Shown here in pieces: positions 1 to 6,312 of a DNA stretch of 8,627 nucleotides. The first letter of the stretch is position 1. Every line of letters starts with the position of its first letter. The position numbers and the translations under genes are program-made. Below the pieces are notes generated by a model that did no database searches, had not been told where the DNA came from, and worked only from the letters and a program-made list of their open reading frames with translations. The stretch is from Streptosporangiaceae bacterium (lineage in GTDB: Bacteria > Actinomycetota > Actinomycetes > Streptosporangiales > Streptosporangiaceae): the NCBI GenBank assembly GCA_025934635.1, contig JAICWX010000360.1, forward strand, positions 1-8,627, given 5' to 3'.

Positions 1-525
1 CACGAGGTCATGATCCGCGGCACGTTCGCCAACATCAGGCTGCGCAACCAGCTCGCACCGGGCACCGAGGGCGGCGTCACCACCAAGGACGGCGAGCAGC
101 TGGCCATCTACGACGCGTCCCGGCAGTACATCGACGGCGGCACCCCGCTGATCGTGCTGGGCGGCAAGGAATACGGCTCGGGCTCGTCCCGCGACTGGGC
201 CGCCAAGGGCACCCTGCTGCTCGGCGTGCGCGCGGTGCTGGTCGAGTCCTTCGAGCGCATCCACCGGTCCAACCTCATCGGCATGGGCGTGCTGCCGCTG
301 CAGTTCCAGCCGGGGGAGTCGGCCGCCTCACTCGGCCTGACCGGGGAAGAGACCTTCGATATCCGCGGCATCGAGCAGATCAACACCGGCGAGATACCGA
401 ACGAGGTAACGGTCTCCGCCGGCGGCAAGGAGTTCCGCGCGGTGGTCCGGATCGACACCCCGGGCGAGGCCGAGTACTACCGGCACGGCGGCATCATGCA
501 GTACGTGCTCCGGTCGCTGCGGTGA
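1..525 (+). CDS. acnA: Aconitate hydratase (aconitase A type), C-terminal part, 5' partial
   Basis: This is the last 174 codons of an aconitase gene, open from base 1 and ending at TGA 523-525. The enzyme interconverts citrate and isocitrate through cis-aconitate in the TCA cycle, in the cytoplasm. What is visible is the C-terminal swivel domain: an opening like [16 protein letters not shown], then [17 protein letters not shown] at about codons 54-70, which carries the Ser-Ser-Arg of the substrate site. It is followed by [18 protein letters not shown] at about 82-99. The 4Fe-4S-binding cysteines lie in the missing upstream part, so completeness cannot be judged. The match is to the long AcnA/IRP1-like class rather than the two-subunit LeuC/LeuD type, because this swivel domain follows the preceding sequence without a separate start signal. 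The in-frame ATG at 10 is internal, not a start. The next gene begins immediately after and may once have overlapped it at a GTGA. Confidence 0.95.
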   Translation, partial: HEVMIRGTFANIRLRNQLAPGTEGGVTTKDGEQLAIYDASRQYIDGGTPLIVLGGKEYGSGSSRDWAAKGTLLLGVRAVLVESFERIHRSNLIGMGVLPLQFQPGESAASLGLTGEETFDIRGIEQINTGEIPNEVTVSAGGKEFRAVVRIDTPGEAEYYRHGGIMQYVLRSLR

Positions 526-643
526 GCCGGTAACGTCCGCCAGCACTCCGTCCGCCGGCCGGCCGCCCGCTGACGCCCCGGCCGTCGTCAGCCGGCTCCG
601 CGCGGCCGGCTGCGTCTTCGCCGAGGACGAGGCCGAACTGCTG

Positions 644-1351
644 ATGTCCGCCGCCCCGACGCCCGCCGGGCTCGACGCCATGGTGAGCCGGCGGGCGGCG
701 GGGGAGCCGCTGGAGCAGGTGCTCGGCTGGGCCGGGTTCTGCGGCCTGCGGATCACCGTGGCGCCCGGCGTGTTCGTGCCCCGGCGGCGGACCGAGTTCC
801 TGGTCCGGCAGGCTGCGGCCCGGGCGCGCCCCGGCGCCGTGATCGTCGACCTGTGCTGCGGGGCGGGCGCGATCGGCGCGGCCCTGGCCGCCGCGGTGGA
901 CCGGGCCGAGGTGCATGCGGCCGACATCGACCCGGCCGCCGTCCGCTGCGCCCGCCAGAACCTCCCGGCCGCCCGGGTCTACCAGGGTGACCTGTACGAG
1001 CCGCTGCCGCCCGGGCTCCGCGGCCGGGTCGGGATCCTGGCCGCCAACGTGCCTTACGTCCCGGCCGGCGAGATCGCCTTCCTGCCGCCCGAGGCCCGGA
1101 CCCACGAACCGCTCACGGCGCTGGACGGCGGGCCTGACGGCCTCGGCGTGCTGCGCCGGGTGGCGGCCGGCGCATCCGGGTGGCTGGCACCCGGCGGGCA
1201 CCTGCTCAGCGAGATCAGCGAGCGGCAGGCCCCGCTGGCCGAGGCGGCCCTGGCCGCCGCCGGGCTGACCGTCCAGGTGGTCAGCTCCGGGGACTTGGAC
1301 GCCACCGTCATCGTCGGCCGCCGCCCCGGTCAAGGCGGCCGCCCGGTCTGA
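644..1351 (+). CDS. PrmC/HemK-related protein-(glutamine-N5) methyltransferase, start uncertain
   Basis: This is an SAM-dependent methyltransferase of the PrmC-related class whose substrate is not established. PrmC itself methylates the glutamine of the GGQ motif in release factors. Counting from ATG 644 (235 aa), the SAM loop VDLCCGAGAIG is at residues 68-78, the acidic ADIDP strand at 93-97, and the catalytic-type NVPY, equivalent to NPPY of PrmC, at 135-138. ALDGGPDGLGVLRR at 159-172 is also typical. The frame stays open upstream and encodes a family-like N-terminus (RLRAAGCVFAEDEAELL, roughly 597-643). No ATG, GTG or TTG occurs in that frame between the stop at 407 and 644. The ATG chosen is therefore the first available start, with only a weak GAGG at 629-632, and probably gives a protein trimmed at its N-terminus. 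A GTG at 522 overlapping the aconitase stop would be natural but runs into TAA at 531. It ends 18 bp from the convergent kinase gene. Confidence 0.85.
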   Translation: MSAAPTPAGLDAMVSRRAAGEPLEQVLGWAGFCGLRITVAPGVFVPRRRTEFLVRQAAARARPGAVIVDLCCGAGAIGAALAAAVDRAEVHAADIDPAAVRCARQNLPAARVYQGDLYEPLPPGLRGRVGILAANVPYVPAGEIAFLPPEARTHEPLTALDGGPDGLGVLRRVAAGASGWLAPGGHLLSEISERQAPLAEAALAAAGLTVQVVSSGDLDATVIVGRRPGQGGRPV

Positions 1352-1369
1352 TCCGCGGTCCCGGACGGC

Positions 1370-2449
1370 TCAGCCCCGGCGCCGGTGCGTCTCCGCGTCC
1401 GAGGTCCGGGCGATGGTCGCCCGGGCGCGGCGGACCGAGATCCGGCCGGACTCGGGCAGCACGTCGGTGATGAACTCGTAGGCCTTGGCCAGCTCGGCGG
1501 CGTGGCTGGAGCCGTCGGCGGCCTTGGCCCGGGTGCGCCCGAGCCAGTCGATGATGTCGCCCCATCCCGGCGCCGCCAGCGATCCGCCGACGTACTGGAC
1601 CGACAGCGCGGCGCAGAGGTTGGCGAACGCGAGCCGCTGCCGCAGCGGCCACTGGTCCAGGGTGCCGAGCACGAACGCGGCCCCGAAGACGTCCCCCGCT
1701 CCGGTCGGGTCGTGGGCGTTGACCGGCAGCGCGGGCACCCATTCCTGCTCGCCGGTGGTGGAGTCGATGGCGATCGCGCCCTGCCCGCCGCAGGTGACCA
1801 CCGCGACCGGGACCCGCTCGGCCAGCGCGAGCAGGGCGTCGTGCGGGTCGTCGGTGTGGGTGTAGGCCATCGCCTCGACGCTGTTGGGCAGGAAGGCGTG
1901 GAAGCTCTCCAGCTGGTCCAGGACGCTCGGCGACCACTTCTCGTCCTCGTCCCAGCCGGTGTCGGCGAACAGCAGCATGCCGTCCGCGGCCGCCTTGCCG
2001 AACCACTCACGCGGTTCGGGATCGAGGTGCGCGAAGCCGATCCGGGCGGGCGGGATGGCGCAGAGCAGCTCGCTGGCCGGCACGGGCGGCGGGTGCATGT
2101 GGGTCATCAGCGCCCGGTCCCGCTCGACCACCATGGACACCGTCACGGGGGAGTGCCAGTCGGAAAACCGCCGTGAGTGCGTCAGGTCGACGCCCTCCTG
2201 CTCGGTCAGCGTCGACCAGCAGAAATCGCCGTAGACATCGTCACCGAAGGCAGCGGCCAGGGACGTGTGCACGCCCAGCCGGCTGGCCGCGATGGCGAGG
2301 TTGGCGATACCGCCCGGGCACGACCCCATCCCCGTGGCCTGGAGCTCGGTGCCGCGTACGGGCATCGATTCCAGGCCGGTGAAAACCACGTCGAAGAACA
2401 CCGTGCCGTGTACGAACAGGTCGAACTTCTCCTCGTTCTGCTCCCTCAT
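1370..2449 (-). CDS. PfkB (ribokinase)-family carbohydrate kinase
   Basis: A PfkB-family kinase of 359 aa, which would transfer the ATP gamma-phosphate to a sugar or sugar-like alcohol in the cytoplasm. With the start used here, the N-terminal strand KFDLFVHGTVFFDVVF is at about residues 8-23. The family glycine pair in CPGGIANLAIAASRLG is at about 44-59, and AAAFGDDVYGDF follows. The C-terminal signature DPTGAGDVFGAAF at about 247-259 carries the anion hole and the catalytic Asp at about 253. CGGQGA (about 220-225) fits the ATP site. I chose ATG 2449-2447 because GGGAGAG (plus positions 2455-2461) lies five bases upstream. An in-frame ATG at 2488 would add 13 residues but has no clear ribosome site. 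The gene is divergent from the GH4 gene, and together they flank a short shared control region. The sugar it phosphorylates cannot be read from sequence; a monosaccharide released by GH4, or the imported glycoside itself, are both possible. Confidence 0.88.
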   Translation of the reverse strand: MREQNEEKFDLFVHGTVFFDVVFTGLESMPVRGTELQATGMGSCPGGIANLAIAASRLGVHTSLAAAFGDDVYGDFCWSTLTEQEGVDLTHSRRFSDWHSPVTVSMVVERDRALMTHMHPPPVPASELLCAIPPARIGFAHLDPEPREWFGKAAADGMLLFADTGWDEDEKWSPSVLDQLESFHAFLPNSVEAMAYTHTDDPHDALLALAERVPVAVVTCGGQGAIAIDSTTGEQEWVPALPVNAHDPTGAGDVFGAAFVLGTLDQWPLRQRLAFANLCAALSVQYVGGSLAAPGWGDIIDWLGRTRAKAADGSSHAAELAKAYEFITDVLPESGRISVRRARATIARTSDAETHRRRG

Positions 2450-2454
2450 CCCGG

Positions 2455-2461
2455 CTCTCCC
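2455..2461 (-). promoter_or_regulatory. Ribosome binding site of the PfkB kinase
   Basis: On the minus strand this reads GGGAGAG, five bases before ATG 2449. It is the best Shine-Dalgarno match in the region and is the reason for preferring the shorter start over the ATG at 2488. Confidence 0.6.
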
Positions 2462-2502
2462 GCCAGCCGTCCGTTGATCACCTGTCATGCCAGTCTGCCC
2501 GA

Positions 2503-2508
2503 TAGGGT
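2503..2508 (+). promoter_or_regulatory. Candidate -10 box of a leaderless GH4 transcript
   Basis: TAGGGT fits the actinobacterial -10 pattern TAnnnT and ends six bases before the GTG at 2515. A transcript from it would begin at or next to the start codon, the usual layout of leaderless actinobacterial genes. No good -35 is visible 17-18 bp upstream. The GGGTCGGGG run also overlaps the place where a Shine-Dalgarno would sit, so a short-leader reading is possible. Confidence 0.4.
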
Positions 2509-2514
2509 CGGGGC

Positions 2515-3909
2515 GTGCGAGTCCTGATCCTCGGCGGCGGCGGGTTCCGGGTGCCGCTGATCTGCCGGGAACTGGCGTCCAGCGGCCTGCCGGTCAGCGA
2601 GGTCGTGCTGTACGACGTGGTGCCCGGGCGGCTCGGCGTCATCGCCGCCGTGCTGGCCGCCGGCGGGCTGCCGCTGCGGACCACCACCGACCTGGACACC
2701 GCCCTGCGCGGCGCCGACGTGATTTTCGCGGCGCTGCGGGTGGGCGGCCTCCAGGGCCGGGTCGCCGACGAGCGCTCGGCGCTGGACGCCGGCGTGATCG
2801 GGCAGGAGACGGTCGGCGCGGGCGGGCTGTCCTACGCGGCCCGCGTGGTCCCCGTGGCCGACGCGATCGCCCGGCGCGTGGCCGAGCTCGCTCCGCGAGC
2901 CTGGGTCATCTCCATGACCAACCCGGCCGGCATCGTGACCGAGGTCATGGCGGCCACGCTCGGCCCGCGGGTCATCGGCGTCTGCGATTCCCCCATGGGA
3001 CTGGTCCGCCGGGCCTGCGCCGCCGCCGGGGTGGACCCGGGCACCCGGCTGGCTCAGGTGCCGGACGGAGTCGAGGTGGACTACCTGGGCCTGAATCACC
3101 TGGGCTGGCTCCGCGGGCTGCTGGTGAACGGCACCGACCGGCTGCCCGGGCTGCTGGCCGACCCGGACGCGCTGAAGCGGACCGAGGAAGGGCGGCTGTT
3201 CGGGCCCGACCTGCTGCAGGCCCTCGGCACGATCCCGAACGAGTACGTGTACTGGTATTACGCCCGCTCCGAGGCGCTGCGGGACATACGCGCGGCCGGG
3301 CGGACGCGAGCCGAGCACGTCCGGGCCGAGCAGCAGCGCTTCTTCGCGGCCGCCGCGGCGGATCCCGGCCGGGCCGCCGCCCTGTGGGCCGAGGCCAACG
3401 ACGAGCGCAACCGCAGCTACTTCGCCGAGCTGCGCACCGAGGAGCGGGACGCCGCCGACGTCGAGGCGGGCGGTTACGAGACCATCGCGATCGGGCTCGC
3501 CGCCGCGCTCACGGGAACGGCCCTGGCCGGGGCGGCCGGGCCGGCCCGGCTCATCCTGAACGTGCGCAACGGCGGCGCCGTCCCGGCGCTGGCCCCGGAC
3601 GCCGTCATCGAGACCGTCTGCCAGGTGGACGGAAACGGCGCGGTGCCGCTGCCCGTGCCGCCGCCATCCGATCACGAGCTCGGGCTGATGAGCACGGTGA
3701 AGAGCTGCGAGCGGGCCATCGCCGCGGCCGCCCTGACCGGCTCGGCCGCCGACGCGCTGCGCGCCTTCGCGCTGCATCCCCTGGTCGGGTCGCTCGACGC
3801 CGCCCGCACCCTGTCCGCCGCCGCCCTGGCCCGTGCCCGCGATCCCCGTGCTTCCGATCCCCGTGCTACCGATCCCCGTGCTACCGATCACGGCGCTGCC
3901 GGACTGTGA
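2515..3909 (+). CDS. Glycoside hydrolase family 4 (6-phospho-beta-glucosidase-like)
   Basis: A 464-aa GH4 enzyme, a family that cleaves glycosides by an NAD- and Mn-dependent oxidation-elimination route in the cytoplasm. Visible in order: the dinucleotide-binding start VLILGGGGFRVP (residues 3-14), GQETVGAGG (96-104), TNPAGIVTE (135-143), VCDSPMG with the likely metal-ligand Cys157, GLNHLGW with the likely metal-ligand His195, and PNEYVYWYY (241-249), which should include the catalytic-base Tyr. The overall pattern is closest to the 6-phospho-beta-glucosidase branch, but GH4 also contains enzymes for non-phosphorylated substrates, so specificity is open. The start is GTG; the glycine-rich strand follows at once, so the N-terminus is complete. 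The C-terminus is unusual: residues 443-458 are a DPRA(S/T) repeat encoded by a 15-bp tandem repeat. The gene is followed after 83 bp by the sugar-binding protein and sits opposite a sugar kinase, consistent with one carbohydrate-use locus. Confidence 0.92.
   Translation: MRVLILGGGGFRVPLICRELASSGLPVSEVVLYDVVPGRLGVIAAVLAAGGLPLRTTTDLDTALRGADVIFAALRVGGLQGRVADERSALDAGVIGQETVGAGGLSYAARVVPVADAIARRVAELAPRAWVISMTNPAGIVTEVMAATLGPRVIGVCDSPMGLVRRACAAAGVDPGTRLAQVPDGVEVDYLGLNHLGWLRGLLVNGTDRLPGLLADPDALKRTEEGRLFGPDLLQALGTIPNEYVYWYYARSEALRDIRAAGRTRAEHVRAEQQRFFAAAAADPGRAAALWAEANDERNRSYFAELRTEERDAADVEAGGYETIAIGLAAALTGTALAGAAGPARLILNVRNGGAVPALAPDAVIETVCQVDGNGAVPLPVPPPSDHELGLMSTVKSCERAIAAAALTGSAADALRAFALHPLVGSLDAARTLSAAALARARDPRASDPRATDPRATDHGAAGL
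3841..3900 (+). repeat. 15-bp tandem repeat at the 3' end of the GH4 gene
   Basis: Three head-to-tail 15-bp units (3841-3855, 3856-3870, 3871-3885) read GATCCCCGTGCTACC, with one base different in the first. A degenerate fourth unit follows at 3886-3900. The unit is a multiple of three, so it keeps the frame and encodes DPRAS/DPRAT/DPRAT just before the stop. It probably varies in copy number by slippage without breaking the gene. Confidence 0.9.
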
Positions 3910-3992
3910 CCCATGGCACCTGGGCAGTATGGGTATCAGTAATGTAGTTTTCCTTCCTGTTGTTATTTGTGTGATCGGAGGCGGAGATCACA
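3910..3992 (+). promoter_or_regulatory. AT-rich spacer upstream of the sugar-binding protein gene
   Basis: This 83-bp gap between the GH4 stop and the binding-protein start is much richer in A and T than its surroundings, especially 3928-3975. It contains TAATGT (3940-3945) and TAGTTT (3945-3950), both fitting TAnnnT, but no good -35 for either. The base composition suggests a promoter for the transporter genes separate from that of GH4; the exact element is unresolved. Confidence 0.4.
3970..3992 (+). promoter_or_regulatory. Inverted repeat enclosing the ribosome binding site of the binding-protein gene
   Basis: Perfect 7-bp arms TGTGATC (3970-3976) and GATCACA (3986-3992) surround a 9-base centre GGAGGCGGA that carries the Shine-Dalgarno. 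The GTG start follows directly at 3993. In RNA this can fold as a small hairpin with the ribosome site in the loop. In DNA it is also a plausible repressor operator. The symmetry and position are seen directly; either function is inference. Confidence 0.55.
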
Positions 3993-5303
3993 GTGCACAT
4001 CCACGGACGGACCTCCCGGCGGTACCTGACGGTCGCGGGCGCGGCGCTGCTGGCCCTGACCGCGGCGGCTTGCAGCTCGTCGTCATCATCCTCGGGGGCG
4101 ACCTCGGGCAAGCCGGTCAACATCACCTACTGGTCGTCGAGCAGCCAGGCCGAGATCAACTGGCTGGACTCGCACTTCAACGCCACCCACAAGAACATCA
4201 AGGTGCAAGGCCAGTACATCGCCAGCGCGGACGAGAGCACCAGCAAGGAAGTCTCGGCGATCAAGTCCGGCACCGAGCCCAACGTGGTCATCGGCCAGGA
4301 TCCGTCCGCGCTGCCGCTGCTGGCCGAGAGCGGCAAGGTGGTGGACCTGAGCAAGGCCCTGGCCCCGGAGACGTCCACGCTGTACCCGGGGATCAGGTCG
4401 GCGCTGTCCTACAAGGGCCAGCAGCTGGGCATGGCGCTCGGCGGCGTGGGTGACTACGTCCTGTTCTACAACAAGAAGGACTTCGCCAAGGCCGGCATCA
4501 GCTCGCCGCCCGCGACCTGGGACCAGCTGGAGGCGGACGCCATCAAGCTGTCCGACCCGGCCAAGCATCACTACGGCATCTACATCCCGTTCGGCACCGA
4601 CGAGTGGATCTCCTACGACTGGGAGAGCGTGCTGTGGTCCAACGGCGGGCAGCTGCTGAACGCCGACAACACCAAGACCGCCTTCAACAGCCCGGCCGGC
4701 ATCGCGGCGCTGACCTTGTGGCAGAACCTGGTGCGCAAGGACCACGCCGCCCCCACCACCAGCTTCGCCCAGGCCGGCAGCTACGACGGCGCCCCGGCCT
4801 TCGCCGGCCACACGGTCTCCATGATCGTCGAGGGCCAGTGGGCGGTGGCGGAGTTCGACACGGCCAAGGTCGACTACGGGGTGGCCATGCTCCCGGCGGG
4901 CAGCTCAGGAAAGTCGGCCACCAACATCGGGATCGGCGTGGCCAGCGTGTTCGACCACGGCTCGGCGGCCAACACGGCCGCCACCACGTTCGTGCAGTGG
5001 CTGGGCCAGCCGAGCACGGGGGCTTACCTCGTCTCGGTCAACGGCGGCCTGCCGAGCGCGCCCAACCAGCTGGAGCAGCCGCTGGTGAAGAAGGTCATCG
5101 CCTCCCAGCCGACCTACCAGACCTTCGCCAGCCAGCTGAACACCGGGCACACCCGGCCCACGGTGCCGGCCTACACGGCGGTCTCGCAGGCGCTGGCCAC
5201 CGAGATCAACGCCGCGCTGACCAGCAACCTGAGCCCGGCCCAGGCGCTGGCCAAGGCGGCCGCGGCCGGAGACCAGGCCATCTCCAGCGGATCCGGCTCC
5301 TAA
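3993..5303 (+). CDS. Extracellular sugar-binding lipoprotein of an ABC transporter
   Basis: A 436-aa family 1 extracellular solute-binding protein, the receptor that captures a sugar outside the membrane and hands it to the permeases. The N-terminus is a lipoprotein signal: basic RTSRRYL (residues 6-12), a hydrophobic stretch, then LTAAAC with the lipidated Cys at 27. A run of seven serines and a GATSG linker follow. SRRYL resembles a twin-arginine motif, so Tat export is possible but not shown. The mature part begins KPVNITYWSSSSQAEINWLD, typical of the family, and contains GVGDYVLFYNKKDFAKAGI and a NGGLPSA segment near the end that match sugar receptors. The start is GTG, supported by GGAGG at 3977-3981 and GGAG at 3983-3986. 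Length is normal for the family. It is the first gene of the transporter set, and its ligand cannot be assigned from sequence. Confidence 0.93.
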   Translation: MHIHGRTSRRYLTVAGAALLALTAAACSSSSSSSGATSGKPVNITYWSSSSQAEINWLDSHFNATHKNIKVQGQYIASADESTSKEVSAIKSGTEPNVVIGQDPSALPLLAESGKVVDLSKALAPETSTLYPGIRSALSYKGQQLGMALGGVGDYVLFYNKKDFAKAGISSPPATWDQLEADAIKLSDPAKHHYGIYIPFGTDEWISYDWESVLWSNGGQLLNADNTKTAFNSPAGIAALTLWQNLVRKDHAAPTTSFAQAGSYDGAPAFAGHTVSMIVEGQWAVAEFDTAKVDYGVAMLPAGSSGKSATNIGIGVASVFDHGSAANTAATTFVQWLGQPSTGAYLVSVNGGLPSAPNQLEQPLVKKVIASQPTYQTFASQLNTGHTRPTVPAYTAVSQALATEINAALTSNLSPAQALAKAAAAGDQAISSGSGS

Positions 5304-5334
5304 CGGGGGCAGGCCCTGACCAGATCTGACGGCA

Positions 5335-5360
5335 CCACCCGCGCCGCCGGGCGCGGGTGG
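5335..5360 (+). terminator. Strong hairpin between binding-protein and permease genes
   Basis: A perfect 11-bp GC-rich stem (5335-5345 paired with 5350-5360) closes on the 4-base loop GCCG. It lies in the 57-bp gap after the binding-protein stop and touches the GTG used as permease start. No U-run follows, so a classic intrinsic terminator is unlikely. Hairpins in this position in sugar ABC operons commonly stabilise the upstream mRNA end or reduce read-through, which would give more receptor than permease. The structure is seen directly; its effect is inferred. Confidence 0.55.
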
Positions 5361-6302
5361 GTGCGCCCGCGCAGTTCCATCGCCCCGCCGGCGGCGCGCG
5401 CCCGCTGGCATCCGCCCAGCCGGCGCGCCCGTCACTGGGGGACGGCCTACGCGTTCGTCCTGCCGGTGCTGGTGCTGACCGTCATCTTCTCGGTGCTGCC
5501 GCTGGTCCTGGTGTTCCAGCGCAGCCTGTACCGGGGCAACATCTTCGGCACCAACCTGACCTTCGCCGGGCTGGCCAACTACAGCGCCGTGTTCAGCACC
5601 GGCGGCGGTCACGCCCTGATCGTCACGGCCGTCTTCACAGTCGGCTTCGTGGCCGTGTGCATGCTGCTGGGCCTGGCCATCGCGCTGCTGCTTGACGTGC
5701 GGCTGCCCGGCCTGGACCGGGTCCGGGCGTTCTTCATCATCCCGATGGTGGTGCCCCCGGTGGCGACCGCCTTCATCTGGTTCACCCTCTTCCAGCCGGA
5801 CACCGGCCTGTTCAACCGGGTGCTGAACGCCGCCGGGCTACCCCAGGCCACCTTGTCCACGCCGAGCACCGCGCTGATCGCCGTGATCGCGTTCGGCGCC
5901 TGGCAGTTCTTCGGCGAGTGCGTCATCTTGTTCCTGGCGGCGCTGAAGGCCCTGCCCCGGGACGTGATCGAGGCGGCCAGCGTGGACGGGGCCGGGGCCT
6001 GGCAGCGGCTGCGGCGCATCCGGCTGCCGCTGCTGCGGCACCAGACGGTGCTGATCGCGATCCTCGCCACCCTCAACGGGCTGCAGACCTTCACCCAGAT
6101 CTTCGTGCTCACCGGCGGCGGCCCGCAGGGCGCCACCCAGACCGCGCTGTACTACGTGTACCAGCAGGCGTTCGGCCTGGGCGCGAGCGGCTCGGCCGGG
6201 CTGGCCGACGCGATGGCCGTGATCTTGTTCTTCATCTCGATCATCATCACGATCGTCCAGCTGGTCGTGGTCGGCCGCGCGGTCCGGTCGGAGGGCCAGT
6301 GA
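5361..6302 (+). CDS. Sugar ABC transporter permease, MalF/UgpA type
   Basis: A 313-aa inner-membrane permease, the first of two subunits forming the sugar channel. Hydrophobic segments include about residues 29-53, 87-112, 122-145, 171-196, 226-251 and 282-306, giving the usual six. The cytoplasmic EAA loop, which docks the ATPase, is EAASVDGAGAWQRLRRIRLP at 204-223. The charged, proline-rich N-terminal tail (1-27) is typical of the MalF-like partner. The start at GTG 5361 lacks a good Shine-Dalgarno and lies directly against a strong hairpin. The frame is open back to the previous stop, and the only other start-like codon there is CTG 5316, so the start is uncertain. The stop TGA 6300-6302 overlaps the ribosome site of the second permease, implying translational coupling. 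Confidence 0.93.
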   Translation: MRPRSSIAPPAARARWHPPSRRARHWGTAYAFVLPVLVLTVIFSVLPLVLVFQRSLYRGNIFGTNLTFAGLANYSAVFSTGGGHALIVTAVFTVGFVAVCMLLGLAIALLLDVRLPGLDRVRAFFIIPMVVPPVATAFIWFTLFQPDTGLFNRVLNAAGLPQATLSTPSTALIAVIAFGAWQFFGECVILFLAALKALPRDVIEAASVDGAGAWQRLRRIRLPLLRHQTVLIAILATLNGLQTFTQIFVLTGGGPQGATQTALYYVYQQAFGLGASGSAGLADAMAVILFFISIIITIVQLVVVGRAVRSEGQ

Positions 6303-6307
6303 GGAGG
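6301..6307 (+). promoter_or_regulatory. Ribosome binding site of the second permease
   Basis: GAGGAGG, five bases before GTG 6313, overlaps the TGA of the first permease. This close spacing supports co-translation and fixes the start of the second permease. Confidence 0.75.
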
Positions 6308-6312
6308 CCGCG

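Noticed and set aside
1352..1369. Terminator between the convergent methyltransferase and kinase genes
   Set aside because: Only very short palindromes (CCGCGG, GTCCCGGAC) fit in the 18-bp gap; no convincing stem.
2485..3891. A 468-codon open frame antisense to the GH4 gene
   Set aside because: It is low-complexity Gly/Arg/Gln/Val sequence with no family motif, the usual shadow of a GC-rich gene; the GH4 strand has clear catalytic motifs.
3841..3900. CRISPR-like array
   Set aside because: The 15-bp units are directly adjacent with no spacers and lie in frame inside a gene.
3970..3992. CRP-type site (TGTGA ... TCACA)
   Set aside because: The two half-sites are 13 bases apart, not the six of a CRP site, and they overlap the ribosome site rather than a promoter.
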